Source of the DNA: Arctopsyche grandis | Taxonomy: Eukaryota > Arthropoda > Insecta > Trichoptera > Hydropsychidae | Length of the DNA: 64,000 nucleotides | Assembly: GCF_051622035.1 (NCBI RefSeq) | Contig: NC_135356.1 | Location: forward strand, 31,596,290-31,660,289 | Direction of reading: 5' to 3' | Shown: positions 47,435 to 58,770 of the stretch, in pieces | How positions within the stretch are numbered: position 1 is the stretch's first letter | Layout of the letters: every line of letters starts with the position of its first letter | Translations under genes and position numbers: made by a program | The notes under the pieces: generated by a model | What the model was told of the DNA's origin: nothing | What the model saw: only the letters and a program-made list of their open reading frames with translations | Database searches by the model: none

Positions 47435-48149
47435 ATAATTATTCGAATAATAATTAACAAATAGCTATTCTTACTTGTTGAAATTATGATGTATTTTAAA
47501 TTTTATAAAAACTTCCATAATGCACCCTCGTCAACATCTTTGATTTTGCAAAACCCGTGTTTGTGTGTCAACAGCAACATTTGCTTTTAGCAATTCTAAA
47601 ACCATGTACATACACATATAGATATGCATACATACATATGTCAAAATACTATCAAATTTTAACATGTGAATTTAGAGATGACTATTCATTTAAGCTGAGT
47701 TCCCTCATTTTATTTATCCTCAAGTGCGTATGGTCAATAGTTTTAAAGCATGTTTTTTTCGAAGTTTTCGGTGGTTTTAGATAAAAAAAATCCTATAAAG
47801 TTGATTAAACGTCTCATAAGTTTTGAATGTGCTCAGATTACTATTCGATTGTGGTCATAGAGTGTTAGAACGAGAGTGCTCACAATATTTGAAATACAAA
47901 ATGTTGGATGAAATTTTAGTCAAAATATTTTTTAATTGTACTCGAAAAACAATGTTTATATCAATCAAAGTGCCAGGGAGGCGACCTGGCTCAAAAAGAA
48001 GTACGACCTGGCCTGCGGCGACCTGGCCCGACCTGGCTCGACTACACCACTGCATATATCAATACGCTCGATTTGCCATGAAATATAAATTTCAATACCT
48101 ATGTATCTCTCATAGCTAGTATTTTTTTTAACATTCATAAGTCATTTAT

Positions 48150-48491
48150 TTTATTAATATTTTCTTCTTCTTGTTAATGCCTTGTCCGCATCCTGACGTT
48201 GGCGACCACCTCGTCGATTATTTGAATATACATATCCGCATCGGTCTTCAGCGGCTCGGAACAGCGCTTCGGCGCTCATATCGGTCCACATGCGCATGTT
48301 TCGAAGCCAAGATAACTTTTTCCTGCCAATCCATTTTTTTCCTTCTATTTTCCCCATGGTTTTCAAACGGAGAAATTCGTATTTTGGACCCCGTATCATG
48401 TGTCCGAGGTATTCCATATTTCTCCGCTTGATGACAGAAACAAGTTCCCTGCCTCTCCCCATCATGCCGAGGACAGCTTCGTTTGATATTT
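48150..48491 (-). pseudogene. RTE retrotransposon 3' part (left of a nested LINE)
   Basis: On the minus strand this encodes the RTE C-terminus: MMGRGRELVSVIKRRNMEYL, GHMIRGPKYEFLRL, MGKIEGKKWIGRKKLSWL, then a stop near 48154. The 3' end has a TTCTTCTTCTTG run near 48161-48172. The upstream continuation is found at 49743-49940, separated by a LINE. It belongs to the same family as 8142-9190. Confidence 0.85.
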
Positions 48492-48589
48492 ATTTTATTT
48501 ATTTATTTTTTATTTTTTTATTTAATTTACACCAAGAAGGCCTAACAGGTAAACCCAATGCGCCTTCCTGGCCAAAAACAATTATATAA

Positions 48590-48840
48590 ACATATATGTA
48601 CACCATTCATATATACACAAATACTTCCACGTATACACAAATACACATTCATACATACATAAATATAAAAATACACATATATACATATACATACATACAC
48701 ACCTACACATATATATATATATATATATTCACATATACATACATATACATATACATATACACATACACTTACAATACATACATCCATATACATACAAACA
48801 TTATACATGCATATACACATAAACACATAAATCATTACAA
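48590..48840. repeat. ACATAC-rich simple repeat
   Basis: Degenerate (ACATAC)n/(ATACAC)n with a short (TA)n core near 48710. It lies within the nested LINE between the tail and endonuclease remnants. Confidence 0.85.
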
Positions 48841-49052
48841 TTAGTTATTGAGTTCAATTGACTCATATTTAATAGTTCTGACATAAAAATTTATTCATTA
48901 GGAACAAAATTCAAACTCCTAGGATTAAAATCACCCAAGATCATGACTTTCCTGCCAGCCAAAACATTAAAATTATTTTGCAAATTTGAAAAAAATGAAT
49001 TTATAATTCGGAGGAGATTCATTCGGAGGAAAATGCAGTACACATATTAAAA

Positions 49053-49463
49053 TTAAAAATTCTTTAAGCGAAGTTCAACCCAAATATGTTCACCGATGGT
49101 ATTGAGCTGATCAAAAAGGCGAACAGATTGAAAACTAGCAGCTCGTACAGTGAGAAGTACTCCCCCGCCTCTGCTGCAACGATCCCTCCGAAAAACTAAA
49201 TAGCGGTCATCGAAAAGTTCGCCATTTAAGACAGAATCGCAAATCCAAGTTTCAGAAAAAGCAATTAAGTCATGATCTTGAGCAAGAACAGCAGATAAAC
49301 AAATGTCGGTCTTTGAATTAAGTCCCCTTACATTTTGGTAGTAAACATTTAAGGACTCACAAAAGCGCGCCCGTTCCTTTCGGGTCTTATTAAATTGCGG
49401 TCTTTGTCTTCCGAAAAAGCCACCGACGCAACCCGACTCTCCGCGGCCAAAAAGCAGGATCAA
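49053..49463 (-). pseudogene. LINE endonuclease N-terminal fragment
   Basis: The minus-strand frame contains NVYYQNVRGLNSKTDICL, HDLIAFSETWI and RCSRGGGVLLTVRA, the opening motifs of the LINE endonuclease domain (QNVRGL, E in SETW). The frame fails soon after WVELRLKNF, but the GDFN block is still visible around 48950 in another frame. Confidence 0.8.
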
Positions 49464-49742
49464 AAACCACAGAAAAGTCAGCTGTGCAGACTCCTATTTT
49501 GAATGAAGCATAACTGCCCCTAGCTGATAGTGATTGAACTGTGAAGTTCTGATCAATTCGTCCCAACTTCCTACATATATAATCCCTTATTTGAGTTTCT
49601 GTAGACTCACGTTTCAGATAGAATAAATGAATAAATTGTTTATCGGAGACAGCTTTTAGATGCTCATCTTCAATACCCGAGCAACGGATTAAAGACTGCC
49701 TCTGAGACCGTTGAGACTGAATTGGAGACTTAGACTTAGATA

Positions 49743-49940
49743 TCTTTTTGGTCCACGGAATCTTCAGCATACGCCTATAGACCCACATCTCAAAAGCCTC
49801 AATTCGGCTGATCATCTTGGTTTTCAGAGTCCACGTCTCACATCCGTGTAGTAATACTGTCCAGACGTAGCTCTTCGCGAATCTCAACCGCGTATGAAGA
49901 TTGAGATGCTTGTTTGTAAGCGCCGCCTTCATTTTTACAA
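49743..49940 (-). pseudogene. RTE retrotransposon part (right of the nested LINE)
   Basis: Minus-strand coding reads LRFAKSYVWTVLLHGCETWT, LKTKMISRIEAFEMWVYRRM, LKIPWTKKI and then runs into LINE sequence. Matching residues occur in the RTE at 8142-9190 without interruption. At its upstream edge (49940) it is replaced abruptly by mariner sequence. Confidence 0.85.
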
Positions 49941-50131
49941 AGATCTGAAGAATACGGTGGATGCAGAAGCAATTCGAAGCCCAATTCATGCAATTTTGCC
50001 ATCGTTTTCATTGATTTGTGACACGGTGCATTGTCGATGAAACAGCACAGGACTAACTAAAAATCATATGGATTTAATACTAGTAGCGCCATCTATGTGT
50101 CAGCCTACGAACTTTTCAGCCCACCTAATAT
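49941..50131 (-). mobile_element. mariner element, internally deleted and truncated
   Basis: On the minus strand a terminus TTAGGTGGGCTGAAAAGTTC begins near 50129 and is followed by GTAGGCTGACACATAGATGG. After about 20 bp the transposase catalytic region appears: CFIDNAPCHKSMKTM and LLLHPPYSSDL. The D of the DNAPCH motif is present, but sequence ends before the last catalytic D. The N-terminal DNA-binding half and the other terminus are missing. Confidence 0.88.
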
Positions 50132-50151
50132 GTATGTACATAAATGTAGAT

Positions 50152-51489
50152 CAGTGGTTCTCAGGTGAAATTTCACCGTGGCCGCACAGGTGATAATAGT
50201 AGTCCCTGGTGGCCGCACCAAATTTAATCAAATAAATTAAAGTTACAAAAAAAAATCAATTTATTCATAAAATAAAAGAAATTTTAACATTTTGGTATCT
50301 ATTTATTTAATAATAATGCAATGGAAATTGCTCAATACTCCTTTCTTCAATAAGTTTGCGTCTGTCAGCTGATTACTAAATTTGTTTTTAATAAAGTGCA
50401 TTACACTGAATGATCTTTCGCAATATACGGTAGTGGGAAAAATAGACAATATTAATAATAATAACAATTGTTGCCAAATCTTTATATTATTAAGTACTTG
50501 ATCGTGATTAATTTCTAATAATGCATATTTTACGTTAGCCCAGTTAATTAATCTCAATACTGAAAATGATTTTAATCTATTTTGTAGTACTAGGAAATTT
50601 TCATTTTTCATCATAATAAAAGGGGAAGATACAAAAGAAACAGTTTTAAAAAAATTCAATTCTTCGAACCTTTTATCAAGTTCCAGATTCAGAGATTTAA
50701 GACACTCTATTATTTTAAGTTTTAATTTTAATTTTGAAGTTGTTTCTGTCATCCTATCTATGAAATCACTAACAGAAGATAAAATTGAAAAATTGTCATT
50801 TTCAACTTCTGTCACAAGGCTTTTCGCTATAATTTTTATTTAGTTTGTCAATGATGAGCATGGTTTCTATTATTGTTAAGTTACTTTTTTGTAGTTGTTT
50901 ATTAATCAAGCTAATGTGCGGCAAAAAATTCTTTAGGAATAAAATCGACCCTTTTATATAATTACTTTGAAGCTTTTCACTTAAATCTTTATGATTTACG
51001 GCCAAAGCAGATATATGTAACATAATCATTTAATTCACAAAGACGTTGAACACTGTTATCAAAACTTAGCCATCTAATATGATTGCAATTGAGCAATATA
51101 TTGTGTTTTTCACCGTTGATTTCTCATATAGGACTAAACATGTTCGACAATTTACTACTGGTATTAATTGCATTTAATACTTTTCTCACAGTTAACTCCA
51201 CATCTTCCATGCATTTAATAACAGATTTACTAACTAGCACTTCGAAATATTTCGTTTTCACAGTCTTCGTTAAATAAATTTAATACAACCCTATTGTGAC
51301 TCGAATGACCTCACTCCCATGTGTGCAAGTCAATTTCTTATAGTTCTGCATACTATTGAGAACACACTACGGATCATATTCGCGTGGAAGAATTTTGAGG
51401 TGTTTGTTTTTTGTTGAATACAAGTCAGATGTAATTTTTTTTAAATATTAGTAGTAAAATCCTCTAGTGGCAGCACTTGAGAACCACTG
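50152..51489 (-). mobile_element. 1.3-kb hAT element with CAGTGGTTCTCA termini
   Basis: The left end CAGTGGTTCTCAGG and right end TTGAGAACCACTG are the termini typical of SPIN/Charlie-like hATs. A perfect 8-bp duplication ATGTAGAT flanks it (50144-50151 and 51490-51497). It encodes the C-terminal part of a transposase on the minus strand. The N-terminal region is missing, so it is an internal deletion derivative. Confidence 0.95.
50303..51029 (-). pseudogene. hAT transposase C-terminal region, two frames
   Basis: The downstream frame (50303-50815) contains ILSIFPTTVYCERSFSVMHF and IKNKFSNQLTDANL, the hAT dimerisation domain with the conserved CERSFS. The upstream frame (50802-51029) supplies HISLINKQLQKSNLTII, and the two overlap by a frameshift. 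No catalytic N-terminal block is left. Both lie in the hAT at 50152-51489. Confidence 0.85.
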
Positions 51490-51747
51490 ATGTAGATGTA
51501 CGTGGCAGCCAATTTTTCGTGCGTATCCTTTTGCACGCGGCGTGGGTTCGCCATCGCTGAACGATGCAATGCGATTATCGACCGACCGAACTCGTACTCG
51601 CTCGGAATGGTCGCATAGCATTATACGTAATTCGCACGAGACTTGCGTTAAAAAACGTTGCGCTAAAACTCGGCGTTGGCGCTTTTATAAAGTTCTCGAT
51701 ATGCTTAAAAATCACTCTTGTTTCGTTTCTCGCTTCAGTAAGACGTG

Positions 51748-52042
51748 GAAATGGTTTCTGCTAAATTAATAGCAATAGCGATTTGTGTTGCTAGAAGACG
51801 AAAAAGAAAACAAAAGGCATTCTGGGTGCACCCTCTGAATTAACTCAGATACTTAAAAGGGCAGTTTGTGACACTGTACGAAGAATTGAGGCAATACCCC
51901 GATAAATTTTTTATTGTTACTTTCGAATGTCTATTACAACATTTGACGAACTGTTGACGATAGTGGGGCCTCGAATAACACTTCAAGATACCAACATGCG
52001 TTTGGCGATACCACCTGCACAACGACTAGCTGTTACACTGAG
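51748..52042 (+). pseudogene. PIF/Harbinger transposase N-terminal exon
   Basis: A reading containing RRRKRKQKAFWVHPLN, a stop and QFVTLYEELRQYPDKFF is followed, in another frame, by MSITTFDELLTIVGPRIT, then PPAQRLAVTLR and a GTAAAT donor. These are the opening motifs of Harbinger (HARBI1-like) transposases: FWVHP, the LYEELR block and the F-DELL...P-RLA-TLR block. The DDE domain is not found downstream, where a hAT-disrupted repeat begins. Confidence 0.75.
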
Positions 52043-52346
52043 GTAAATAAAACAATAATTACAAAATTACGAAACAATTTATATTTATTAAAAACTTAGG
52101 TATTAAATTTAACAATCATCTCTCAGATAAGTTAATATAACTTATATTGGTCAAGGGGCTCTGAACAGTTATTGAACTTGATTGGGCAGTGTTGGATGGA
52201 GATGGGCAAATATTTGGGTTGAAAGTGGTAAAAAAGCTTTGTGTGGCGTGTGGCCTAGAACTCGGTGCAGTTGAATTAGCGGGGCGATAAAATTAAAAAT
52301 CTCCTCTCGTTTTTAAATAGCGAAATTCGATATTGTCCTGATAGGT

Positions 52347-52400
52347 GCTACATAACTTTGTCAAATGTTGCAGATGCACAGGATTGGTCCATTATGTCGA
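52347..52400. repeat. left part of a repeat split by a hAT
   Basis: Reverse complement of 9238-9290; the remainder of the same repeat is at 54183-54206, on the other side of the hAT at 52401-54182. Confidence 0.7.
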
Positions 52401-54182
52401 CAGGGGTCGGCAACCTTTTGAGTCGGAAGAGCCAAAAATTACAATTTACAAAATTTCAAAGTTTTTGAAGAGCCACAAAATTTTTTCTTGCCAACAATAA
52501 ATAGTACTGCATAAATAAAGTTTTTTAATAAAAAAAACTAATCTATTTATTCATACATATGTAAGTAGTGTTTTCACAACAAATTAGATAATATATATAT
52601 ATACATATATGGCATTATTAAATAATTACTTATTATTTAAGTAAAAAATTGAAACAATTAAACATTTACTTACAACACTAACTTGTACTTCAATAGCACA
52701 CAATTGAGCAAACAAACGTAAGAATTTCGTGGTTTATTTTGCTCTGAAGAATCGTTGTTGCCCCTTTATTTTTTCCTGTCATACTTCTGGCTCCATCAGT
52801 TGCTATTGAAACGATTTTATTTAAATCGATCTTATTGCCTTCAAGGCATTTTTGCACGGCATTCGCTATATCTTCCCCTCTAGTTTGTCCCGAGAGCGGT
52901 AACAATCCTAGAAGTTCTTCTTTTGGACCTTGGGATGACATATACCTGACAAAAAGGGCAACTTGTGCCGTGTCTTTTATGTCGCAAGACACATCTATAG
53001 CAAGTGATAAGACAGAAGAAAGTTGAATATCTTTCACCTGCAAATATGTTACATTTGAAGACATTTTAGCTATTCTATCTTGTACTGTTTTAGCGGATAG
53101 TGGCAAATCTTTGATTTTTTTCAAGATTTCTGATTTCTTCGCCGGCTGGATATTTACTAGCAAACTCAGTATGGTGTTAGTGAAGTGTCTCTCTAAATTT
53201 GATTTCTTATTGTGTGCGAGTTTTTTTTGGCAAATGAGACAAGTCGGAAGGCCATCTGAGTTGCATATGAAAGCGAACGACTCCATCCAATCCCGATTGA
53301 ATTCTCGATGCTCTTCTTCAGTTCTTCTCTATTTTTTTTGAAGATGCCATGCTTGCGGTGAAGCTGTAATAAAGAATTTTTAAAATTATTATTTAGGTAT
53401 CCAAAACAGCATATGACAAGTTTTGCAATTATTTACTTTGCTTGATCAAGTTTTTCTTGCAAGGACTGTTTAATTTCTAGTTCAACTTTCTCTATGTCAT
53501 TGTCTATTATTTCTATATCGGGCTCTGAAGTATTTGGACATACTTACAACCATGTTTATTATTGATGATTTATTCTTCGCTGTATCGAAGAACTGGACAT
53601 ATAAATATTGTAATAAAACGTACTTACATAAAAATAGATAATCTTCGTACAATTAACAGAAACAACAGCGTCTTAGCACAACACACACACCGCGTAACGA
53701 GATCTAAGTACTTGAAAATCCAAAGTACGACTGAGAAAATCATATTCGATTCTAAATAGCACAGGTCTCATAAAAAGAAAAAAATGTCAATATATGCTTC
53801 GAATATCATTGCAGCTGAGGACAAAATCTGCAACACGATTCAGGCCGTGCGTACCATTTCGTGGAAGCGGCGAGCGGATGACGAAACTGCGAGCTGGGGT
53901 GAACGCTTCACTGCAAACAAATAAATTATGACCGTATTGTTCTTTGTGGAATTCGAGAGCTTCCGACGGACTGACGTCAGTGACGACGCGTGTCACGGGG
54001 GAGGGGTGCGGTGAAAAGCGACTACAAGTGACTCGGTGTGATAGAATCGGTGCCTAATCCTCGTTAATCAATTCAGAACGAATTTAAATATATTTTTTTT
54101 TTTGATAAAATAAATAATGTTTGCGTATGGAACTAAAGAGCCGCAGCTTCACATCCAAAGAGCCGCAGGTTGCCGACCCCTG
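52401..54182 (-). mobile_element. 1.8-kb hAT element with CAGGGGTCGGCAACC termini
   Basis: Inverted ends CAGGGGTCGGCAACC and GGTTGCCGACCCCTG are perfect. A minus-strand transposase N-terminal half is at 52690-53286. The flanking octamers (TATGTCGA and GTCTAGTC) do not match, so the target duplication is lost or the flanks have rearranged. The catalytic C-terminal half is missing. Confidence 0.92.
52690..53286 (-). pseudogene. hAT transposase, GTF2IRD2/ZBED5-like N-terminal part
   Basis: 198 minus-strand codons carry a BED-type finger start ([20 protein letters not shown], then H), a conserved linker, [20 protein letters not shown], then [14 protein letters not shown] and [18 protein letters not shown]. 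The D-x-S-x-D-x-x-D order and DGARSMTG are typical of hAT proteins related to GTF2IRD2 and ZBED5. The second half of the BED finger is shortened (LERHFTN), and the later dimerisation domain is absent. Confidence 0.85.
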
Positions 54183-54409
54183 GTCTAGTCCGTATCTCAT
54201 TGGACCGGAAGCGGAGCGGTCAGAAAGACACACGGTATTCGCAAAGTTTTAGTTAAATTATGTCGAAATGCAGTAAATTCGGACGAGGATTAGTGTTATC
54301 GGGGCAAACCAAATAAGTGATTTTAAATGTACATACATATATCTATGCATATTTGGAAAATATACAGGAAACCACAAATTCGGTAATTATTTTCAAAATA
54401 TTTTATTAG

Positions 54410-54475
54410 CCCTTTGAATGCAAACCAACGCAGATCGGCGTTTTGCCAACAAGTCCCTGTCGAAAATTCAAAAAA
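54410..54475 (+). mobile_element. possible decayed piggyBac-like terminus
   Basis: TTAGCCCTTTGAATGCAAAC followed by CGCAGATCGGCGTTTTGCC resembles the left end of a TTAA-specific element of the 26033 type. No right end was found. Confidence 0.25.
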
Positions 54476-54639
54476 AGTTTACTTTTTTCTGATCTAAGAA
54501 ATTTTTGTTGATTTGTTAAATGGTTTATCGTTTCTGACATAAGTTAGAATTCAAATTTGGGCCAAACTAGACGGCAAACTAGAATACAAACTTTAATAAG
54601 CAATTATCATCAATATTAGAATCGATCACATGGTACTCG

Positions 54640-55074
54640 ATAGCTCTCGACGAAAGTGATGATCGAAAAGATACCCCACAGTTATTAATTTTCATACGCG
54701 GATGTAACTCTAAATTTGAAATTATTGAAGAGCTGTTGTCATTGGAATCACTTAAAGATCAAACAACGGGAGCTGATATTTTTTAAAAAGTTGTTAATTG
54801 CTTAAAAAAAATAACAACTGACAGAACACCAAGTTTGACGGGTAAAAATATTGGACCATTAAAGAAAATCCGGGATAAATTTTCCAAAAAGTGTCCCGAT
54901 TACAATTTAATTATAATTCATTGTATTATACATCAACAAGTATTGTGCAAAAATGTGTTAAAAGTTGAACATTTGACATCTTGTATTATTAAACTTGTAA
55001 ATTTAATACGATCGAGTGGCTTGAAATACAGACAATTGATTGCTATCCTTATTTCTTATCCTTTAAGTTTGTAA
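54640..55074 (+). pseudogene. second GTF2IRD2-like hAT transposase fragment
   Basis: The plus strand reads DESDDRKDTPQLLIFIRG, EELLSLESLKDQTTGADIF, a stop, TDRTPSLTGKNIGPLKKI, and then HCIIHQQVLCKNVL. This corresponds to the central catalytic part of GTF2IRD2-like hATs (TDGAPSMTGKN and HCIIHQE-LC in relatives). The stop and missing ends show it is dead. It ends abruptly where the right arm of the nanos inverted duplication starts. Confidence 0.8.
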
Positions 55075-55091
55075 TTTCAATAATTTCAATA

Positions 55092-55817
55092 ATTATCACG
55101 TTTAGTTTCCGAAACCGTAAGCATCTGTATTTCCTGTCGTGATGTTTCTAAATATGTCATGGATTGTGAAGAAGGCATCGCAACACTTGCAGGTGGAGTT
55201 GCAATGATTTTTCGGGGAACATTCCTCGGAACATACCTATAAATATAAAATGATTATTTATTTGAAAATTTTGAGCTCTTCTTATTTATTATATAAATAT
55301 TATATTATATAATATTTACAGTGAATTGTTTGGACCATGCTGAAATCTCGAATGGTTCATCGTTAGAACAGGGCCAAGTAGGTTGAATGTGTTGTCCAAC
55401 TAAAAACATATGTACATACAATCTATGTAAGAATTCTGAAAACAGTTTTTCATATTCTATAAATACACATTTTATTGACATAATAACAAGTACATATTAA
55501 TATATGTATATGTAGATACTAAATTGATGAAATTATACGTAAACGTATAATTTTTAGGATTAAACAGATTTACTAAATCCATGGAGGATTCGTAGAATGT
55601 TAATATGTAATTCCAAGAAGTACACCTGTGCATACTTACATATACATACATATGTCGCCATGTAAGAGATCGATATCAATTCAATGGGGGGGAGGAGGGG
55701 TATTACACTGCTGATACTTATACATACATACTACAATATAATATTCAAATTTCTTATTTACTGATTGCGTTCATTTAACTGACCAGCTCTGTTGAAATTG
55801 TGAAATCCGTCAGTCAT
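55092..55817 (-). pseudogene. truncated nanos copy (exons 1 to partial 3)
   Basis: Minus-strand exons correspond to 55784-55817 (exon 1), 55320-55399 (exon 2) and 55092-55236 (partial exon 3). Exon 2 is 80 nt instead of 91 because an 11-bp deletion removes AGTCGCAACG plus one base, giving a frameshift. Exon 1 has one Arg-to-His change, and its donor is GTCAGT in place of GTAAGT. Exon 3 stops at the duplication breakpoint, and both zinc fingers are absent. It therefore cannot make a nanos protein. Near-identity to the intact gene means its transcripts, or antisense transcripts across it, could pair with nanos RNA. Confidence 0.92.
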
Positions 55818-55892
55818 GATAAAATCACGATCTATGCACTTCCCGTCTGAAATAATAACAATATCGAAGGTTATTTATGTAAGTATGTAAGG

Positions 55893-56805
55893 CTCCCTCT
55901 TGGGACCTCTATTATTCAATATCTTCATCTTCGATATTGAAAAATGTTTTCAGAATTCAAGTGTACTATTATTTGCTGATGATATGAAGATTTTCAAGAG
56001 AATAGACAACCGAAATGATGCTTTGGCCCTACAAGATGATTTGTTCAGGCTAGAGGCTTATTGCAGCATAAATAAGTTGGAAATTAATGTAGCAAAATGC
56101 TCCTGCATAACCTTTACCAGAAAACTATGTCCAGTTGACTTTCCTCATTCAATCAACGGACATAGACTCACAAGGGTATCGGAAATTAGGGATTTGGGAG
56201 TCTTTTTAAACTCTGATCTATCCTTTGGTAAACATATTGACAATGTTGTAGCTCGAGCGTCGAAGGCCCTCGGGTTCGTCATCCGGTCCTCCAAATGCTT
56301 TACTTCTATTAAATCATACAAAATACTATATTGTGCATACGTAAGAAGTATTGTTGAGTTTGCATCCCAAGTTTGGAACCCAGAGTACTCTGGTGCAAGA
56401 GACAGATTGGAGCGCATTCAGAAGAGATTCTTGATGTACATCAGTAGCCGTTTTGGACTATCCTATACTTCCTATGAAGATGCTTGTAGGTGTCAGCATC
56501 TACTTCCACTTGTCAAAAGAAGGGAGATAGCTGACATCTCAACAATTTTGAACATCCTTAACGGCTCAATCGACTGTCCTCAATTATTGAGCAGACTATC
56601 ATTGCGTGTGCCAAATAGAATGACTAGATGTAATGAGCTCCTTTACATACCTAATACTTTTTCTAATTATGGAAGAAGCTCATTCATCTGGCGTGTAAGC
56701 TCCACCGTCAACACACTAACTTCTGCAATTTCTATGTTTGACTTATTTAATATTAATGCTATACAAGATAGAGTGATTATTGCAAACTTGTTTTTCGATG
56801 ATTAA
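55893..56805 (+). CDS. LINE reverse transcriptase C-terminal half
   Basis: About 300 open residues start within the motif SLLGPLLFNIFIFDI, followed by the catalytic FADD in VLLFADDMKIF. Then come LEINVAKCSCITF, IRDLGVFLNSDLSFGKHI and the C-terminal region with RLERIQKRFLMYI. This is a Jockey/CR1-like RT lacking its first half; no stop interrupts the frame, so the copy is young. The first codon is not a true start; the frame simply enters from the truncation point. Confidence 0.92.
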
Positions 56806-57160
56806 TTTTATTGAAAATTTACGATTGTGATTATGAATTTTTATTTTGATGTATTTATTTTGTCTTTTTGTTTTTTGTTATAAATTATATTATTTTTATT
56901 ATTTCATAATTTTTATCATATTATTATTCTTATTATTTTGATATTTTTATTATACTGTTATATATATTTTTTTATTTTTTATTTTTCTCTAACTATCTTA
57001 CTCTATTATCATTTTTGTTTCTTATTTTAAATGTTTAAGCTTTTCTTTTTTTACCTATATGTGAAAATTATTAATGGTTTACTTAACATAATTATGTTTT
57101 TTTACTATCAATCTATGTAACTTAATAAACTGTAAGTTTTCCAAATAAATAAATAAATAA
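55893..57160 (+). mobile_element. 5'-truncated LINE inserted in the right arm only
   Basis: The insertion is flanked by ATGTAAGG at 55885-55892 and 57161-57168 (8-bp duplication) and ends in an (AAAT)n tail. The left arm lacks it, so it arrived after the duplication. It encodes an RT C-terminal half and about 350 bp of 3' UTR. Confidence 0.93.
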
Positions 57161-57688
57161 ATGTAAGGTTTGTAAGGTGGTAGAATCCGTGACATTAAAT
57201 TTGATAAAATAATAACAAATGCATATTCACATAAATTTAAATAAAATAAAACTGTTCAAATAAACTTAATAAAATGTTTACTATTAGATAAGCCATGTTT
57301 AAAGCATTTATTACGTCCGTGAAATGTTTGGTTAATCTTATGTGATGTCTATGGGAAACTTTACATTGTCATTTATCGCAGAATCAAACATTCATCAGGA
57401 CTTTTACATACATATGTATATGTAAGTTAAGGTAACTATTAAGCATGGTTAATCTAAAAATAATGTACATATTGTGATAAATATGAAAATAAGAATCTCA
57501 GCATTACATTAAATGATAAGTATGTACCATAAGAAAGTTTGTACGAAAATCTTGTACATATATTGTGTTCTTCGTCTGTTCAAAGGGTTTCTAAACAAAA
57601 TACCTACAAATTAATCAAATTGATGTGTTTGTTAATTTTTATCGTGTGAAAATAATTTATACCCGCAATAAAGCACATTGGTAATAAT

Positions 57689-57831
57689 TAGTCACCGGAC
57701 CCAGAAGGTGCCGCGTATTGTTCAAAGGTTGTAAATGCATTGTTAAAGGTTTGCCGAACCTTTTTTTACAAAGGATTTACAAAATGGAACAATGGATAGC
57801 ACTGTGACTATCCTACCTCTAGTAATAATAC
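57689..57831 (+). mobile_element. 143-bp hAT-type MITE, right arm only
   Basis: Starts TAGTCACCGGACCCAGAAGG and ends CCTACCTCTA, flanked by a perfect GTAATAAT duplication (57681-57688 and 57832-57839). The left arm has a single, uninterrupted copy of this octamer (reverse complement ATTATTAC near 11433), a true empty site. Confidence 0.95.
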
Positions 57832-58490
57832 GATAATACGAATTCCATATCCAGTTCCTAAATATGTAGCAACTGGATATGGAAACATCGGTAGTAGATA
57901 TCGTGCGTGTGGATGGTTCCATGAAAGCGTTCCCTCTAAGGTGTGCGCGCGTGTGAGACACCTTAGAGCTTGGACGGAACGTTGGCGTCAAGATGTTGCA
58001 TAAGTCCCCCCCCCCTCCCCCCTTCTTCGCCGAGCTCGGCCGAGAGCCGAACGCCGTTAGCCGAGTGCGCCCGACTTCAGCCGAGGCCGCGCTCGGCTAA
58101 CACTTTTACCAACACATGTACACATTGTAAGCGTGGCCGCTCGCCGTAGCAGTGGACAAAAAAATTCACCCAATCTATGTAGTCTAAATATTTATCAAAT
58201 ATGTATATCCATATGGTGTTTGGAAAGTTGTGCATATTTAAATTCAATTCGACTATAACTAACAAAAATATATTCGACATAATTTTCATTTACGATATTT
58301 TCATTTAATCAGTGTGATATTTTGAAACTTATAATGTACTATATACTAACTATGTATGTAGTAGCACTCGAAAAAGAGTGAACTCGGGCCCTGAAACTTT
58401 TTTCCGCCTCCCCCCCTCTCGTCAGCCCTTAGTAGATATGGGCAAAAATGGCAATTTTGAACGAACCGATCGAATTTTTATTCCCGGAAA

Positions 58491-58770
58491 CAGTGGCGGA
58501 CTGGGACTGAAACCAGTGCTTGCCAGGAGTCAGAGGGGGCTCCCACCCAGGGCTAAAAAAAAATGTCTTCCCCCCCATATAACAAAATTTTCTTCTTTCC
58601 ATCACGCTAAAAATCAAGGGTAAAAAATAAATAGAATTTTCAAAAATGCACGAATCAAAATTTAAAAGTGCAATTATAATCAAATGTTATTTTGGAAGTA
58701 TGAAATAAATTTAAATCGCTGGTTGATGATGAATCGTCCTATAAAAAAAACTTTTTAAGTGAATCTGCGT
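58491..58770 (-). mobile_element. hAT remnant, right-arm copy of 10495-10745
   Basis: Begins CAGTGGCGGACTGGGACTGA and is the reverse complement of the left-arm remnant; present in both arms, hence older than the duplication. Confidence 0.75.

Larger units (their letters stand above)
48492..49742 (-). mobile_element. internally deleted Jockey/CR1-like LINE nested in an RTE
   Basis: The plus-strand left end is a (TTTA)n tract, the 3' tail of a minus-strand element. An ACATAC-rich repeat (48590-48840) follows. Then come minus-strand endonuclease sequences at 48900-49380 (LNVYYQNVRGLNSKTD, FSETWI, RGGGVLL, and ILGDFN in a broken frame) and, further 5', an ORF1-like stretch to 49742. The RT is missing. 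The RTE coding order resumes on both sides, and the flanks TTTGATAT and TTAGATAT are an imperfect target duplication. Confidence 0.82.

Noticed and set aside
49390-49989. 199-codon minus-strand frame as a fusion protein
   Set aside because: It crosses an RTE/LINE insertion junction; matching parts belong to two different elements.
55092-55817. Right-arm nanos copy as a functional second gene
   Set aside because: Frameshifting 11-bp deletion in exon 2 and no zinc-finger exons joined to it; the finger exon at 29656 is far too diverged to belong to this recent copy.
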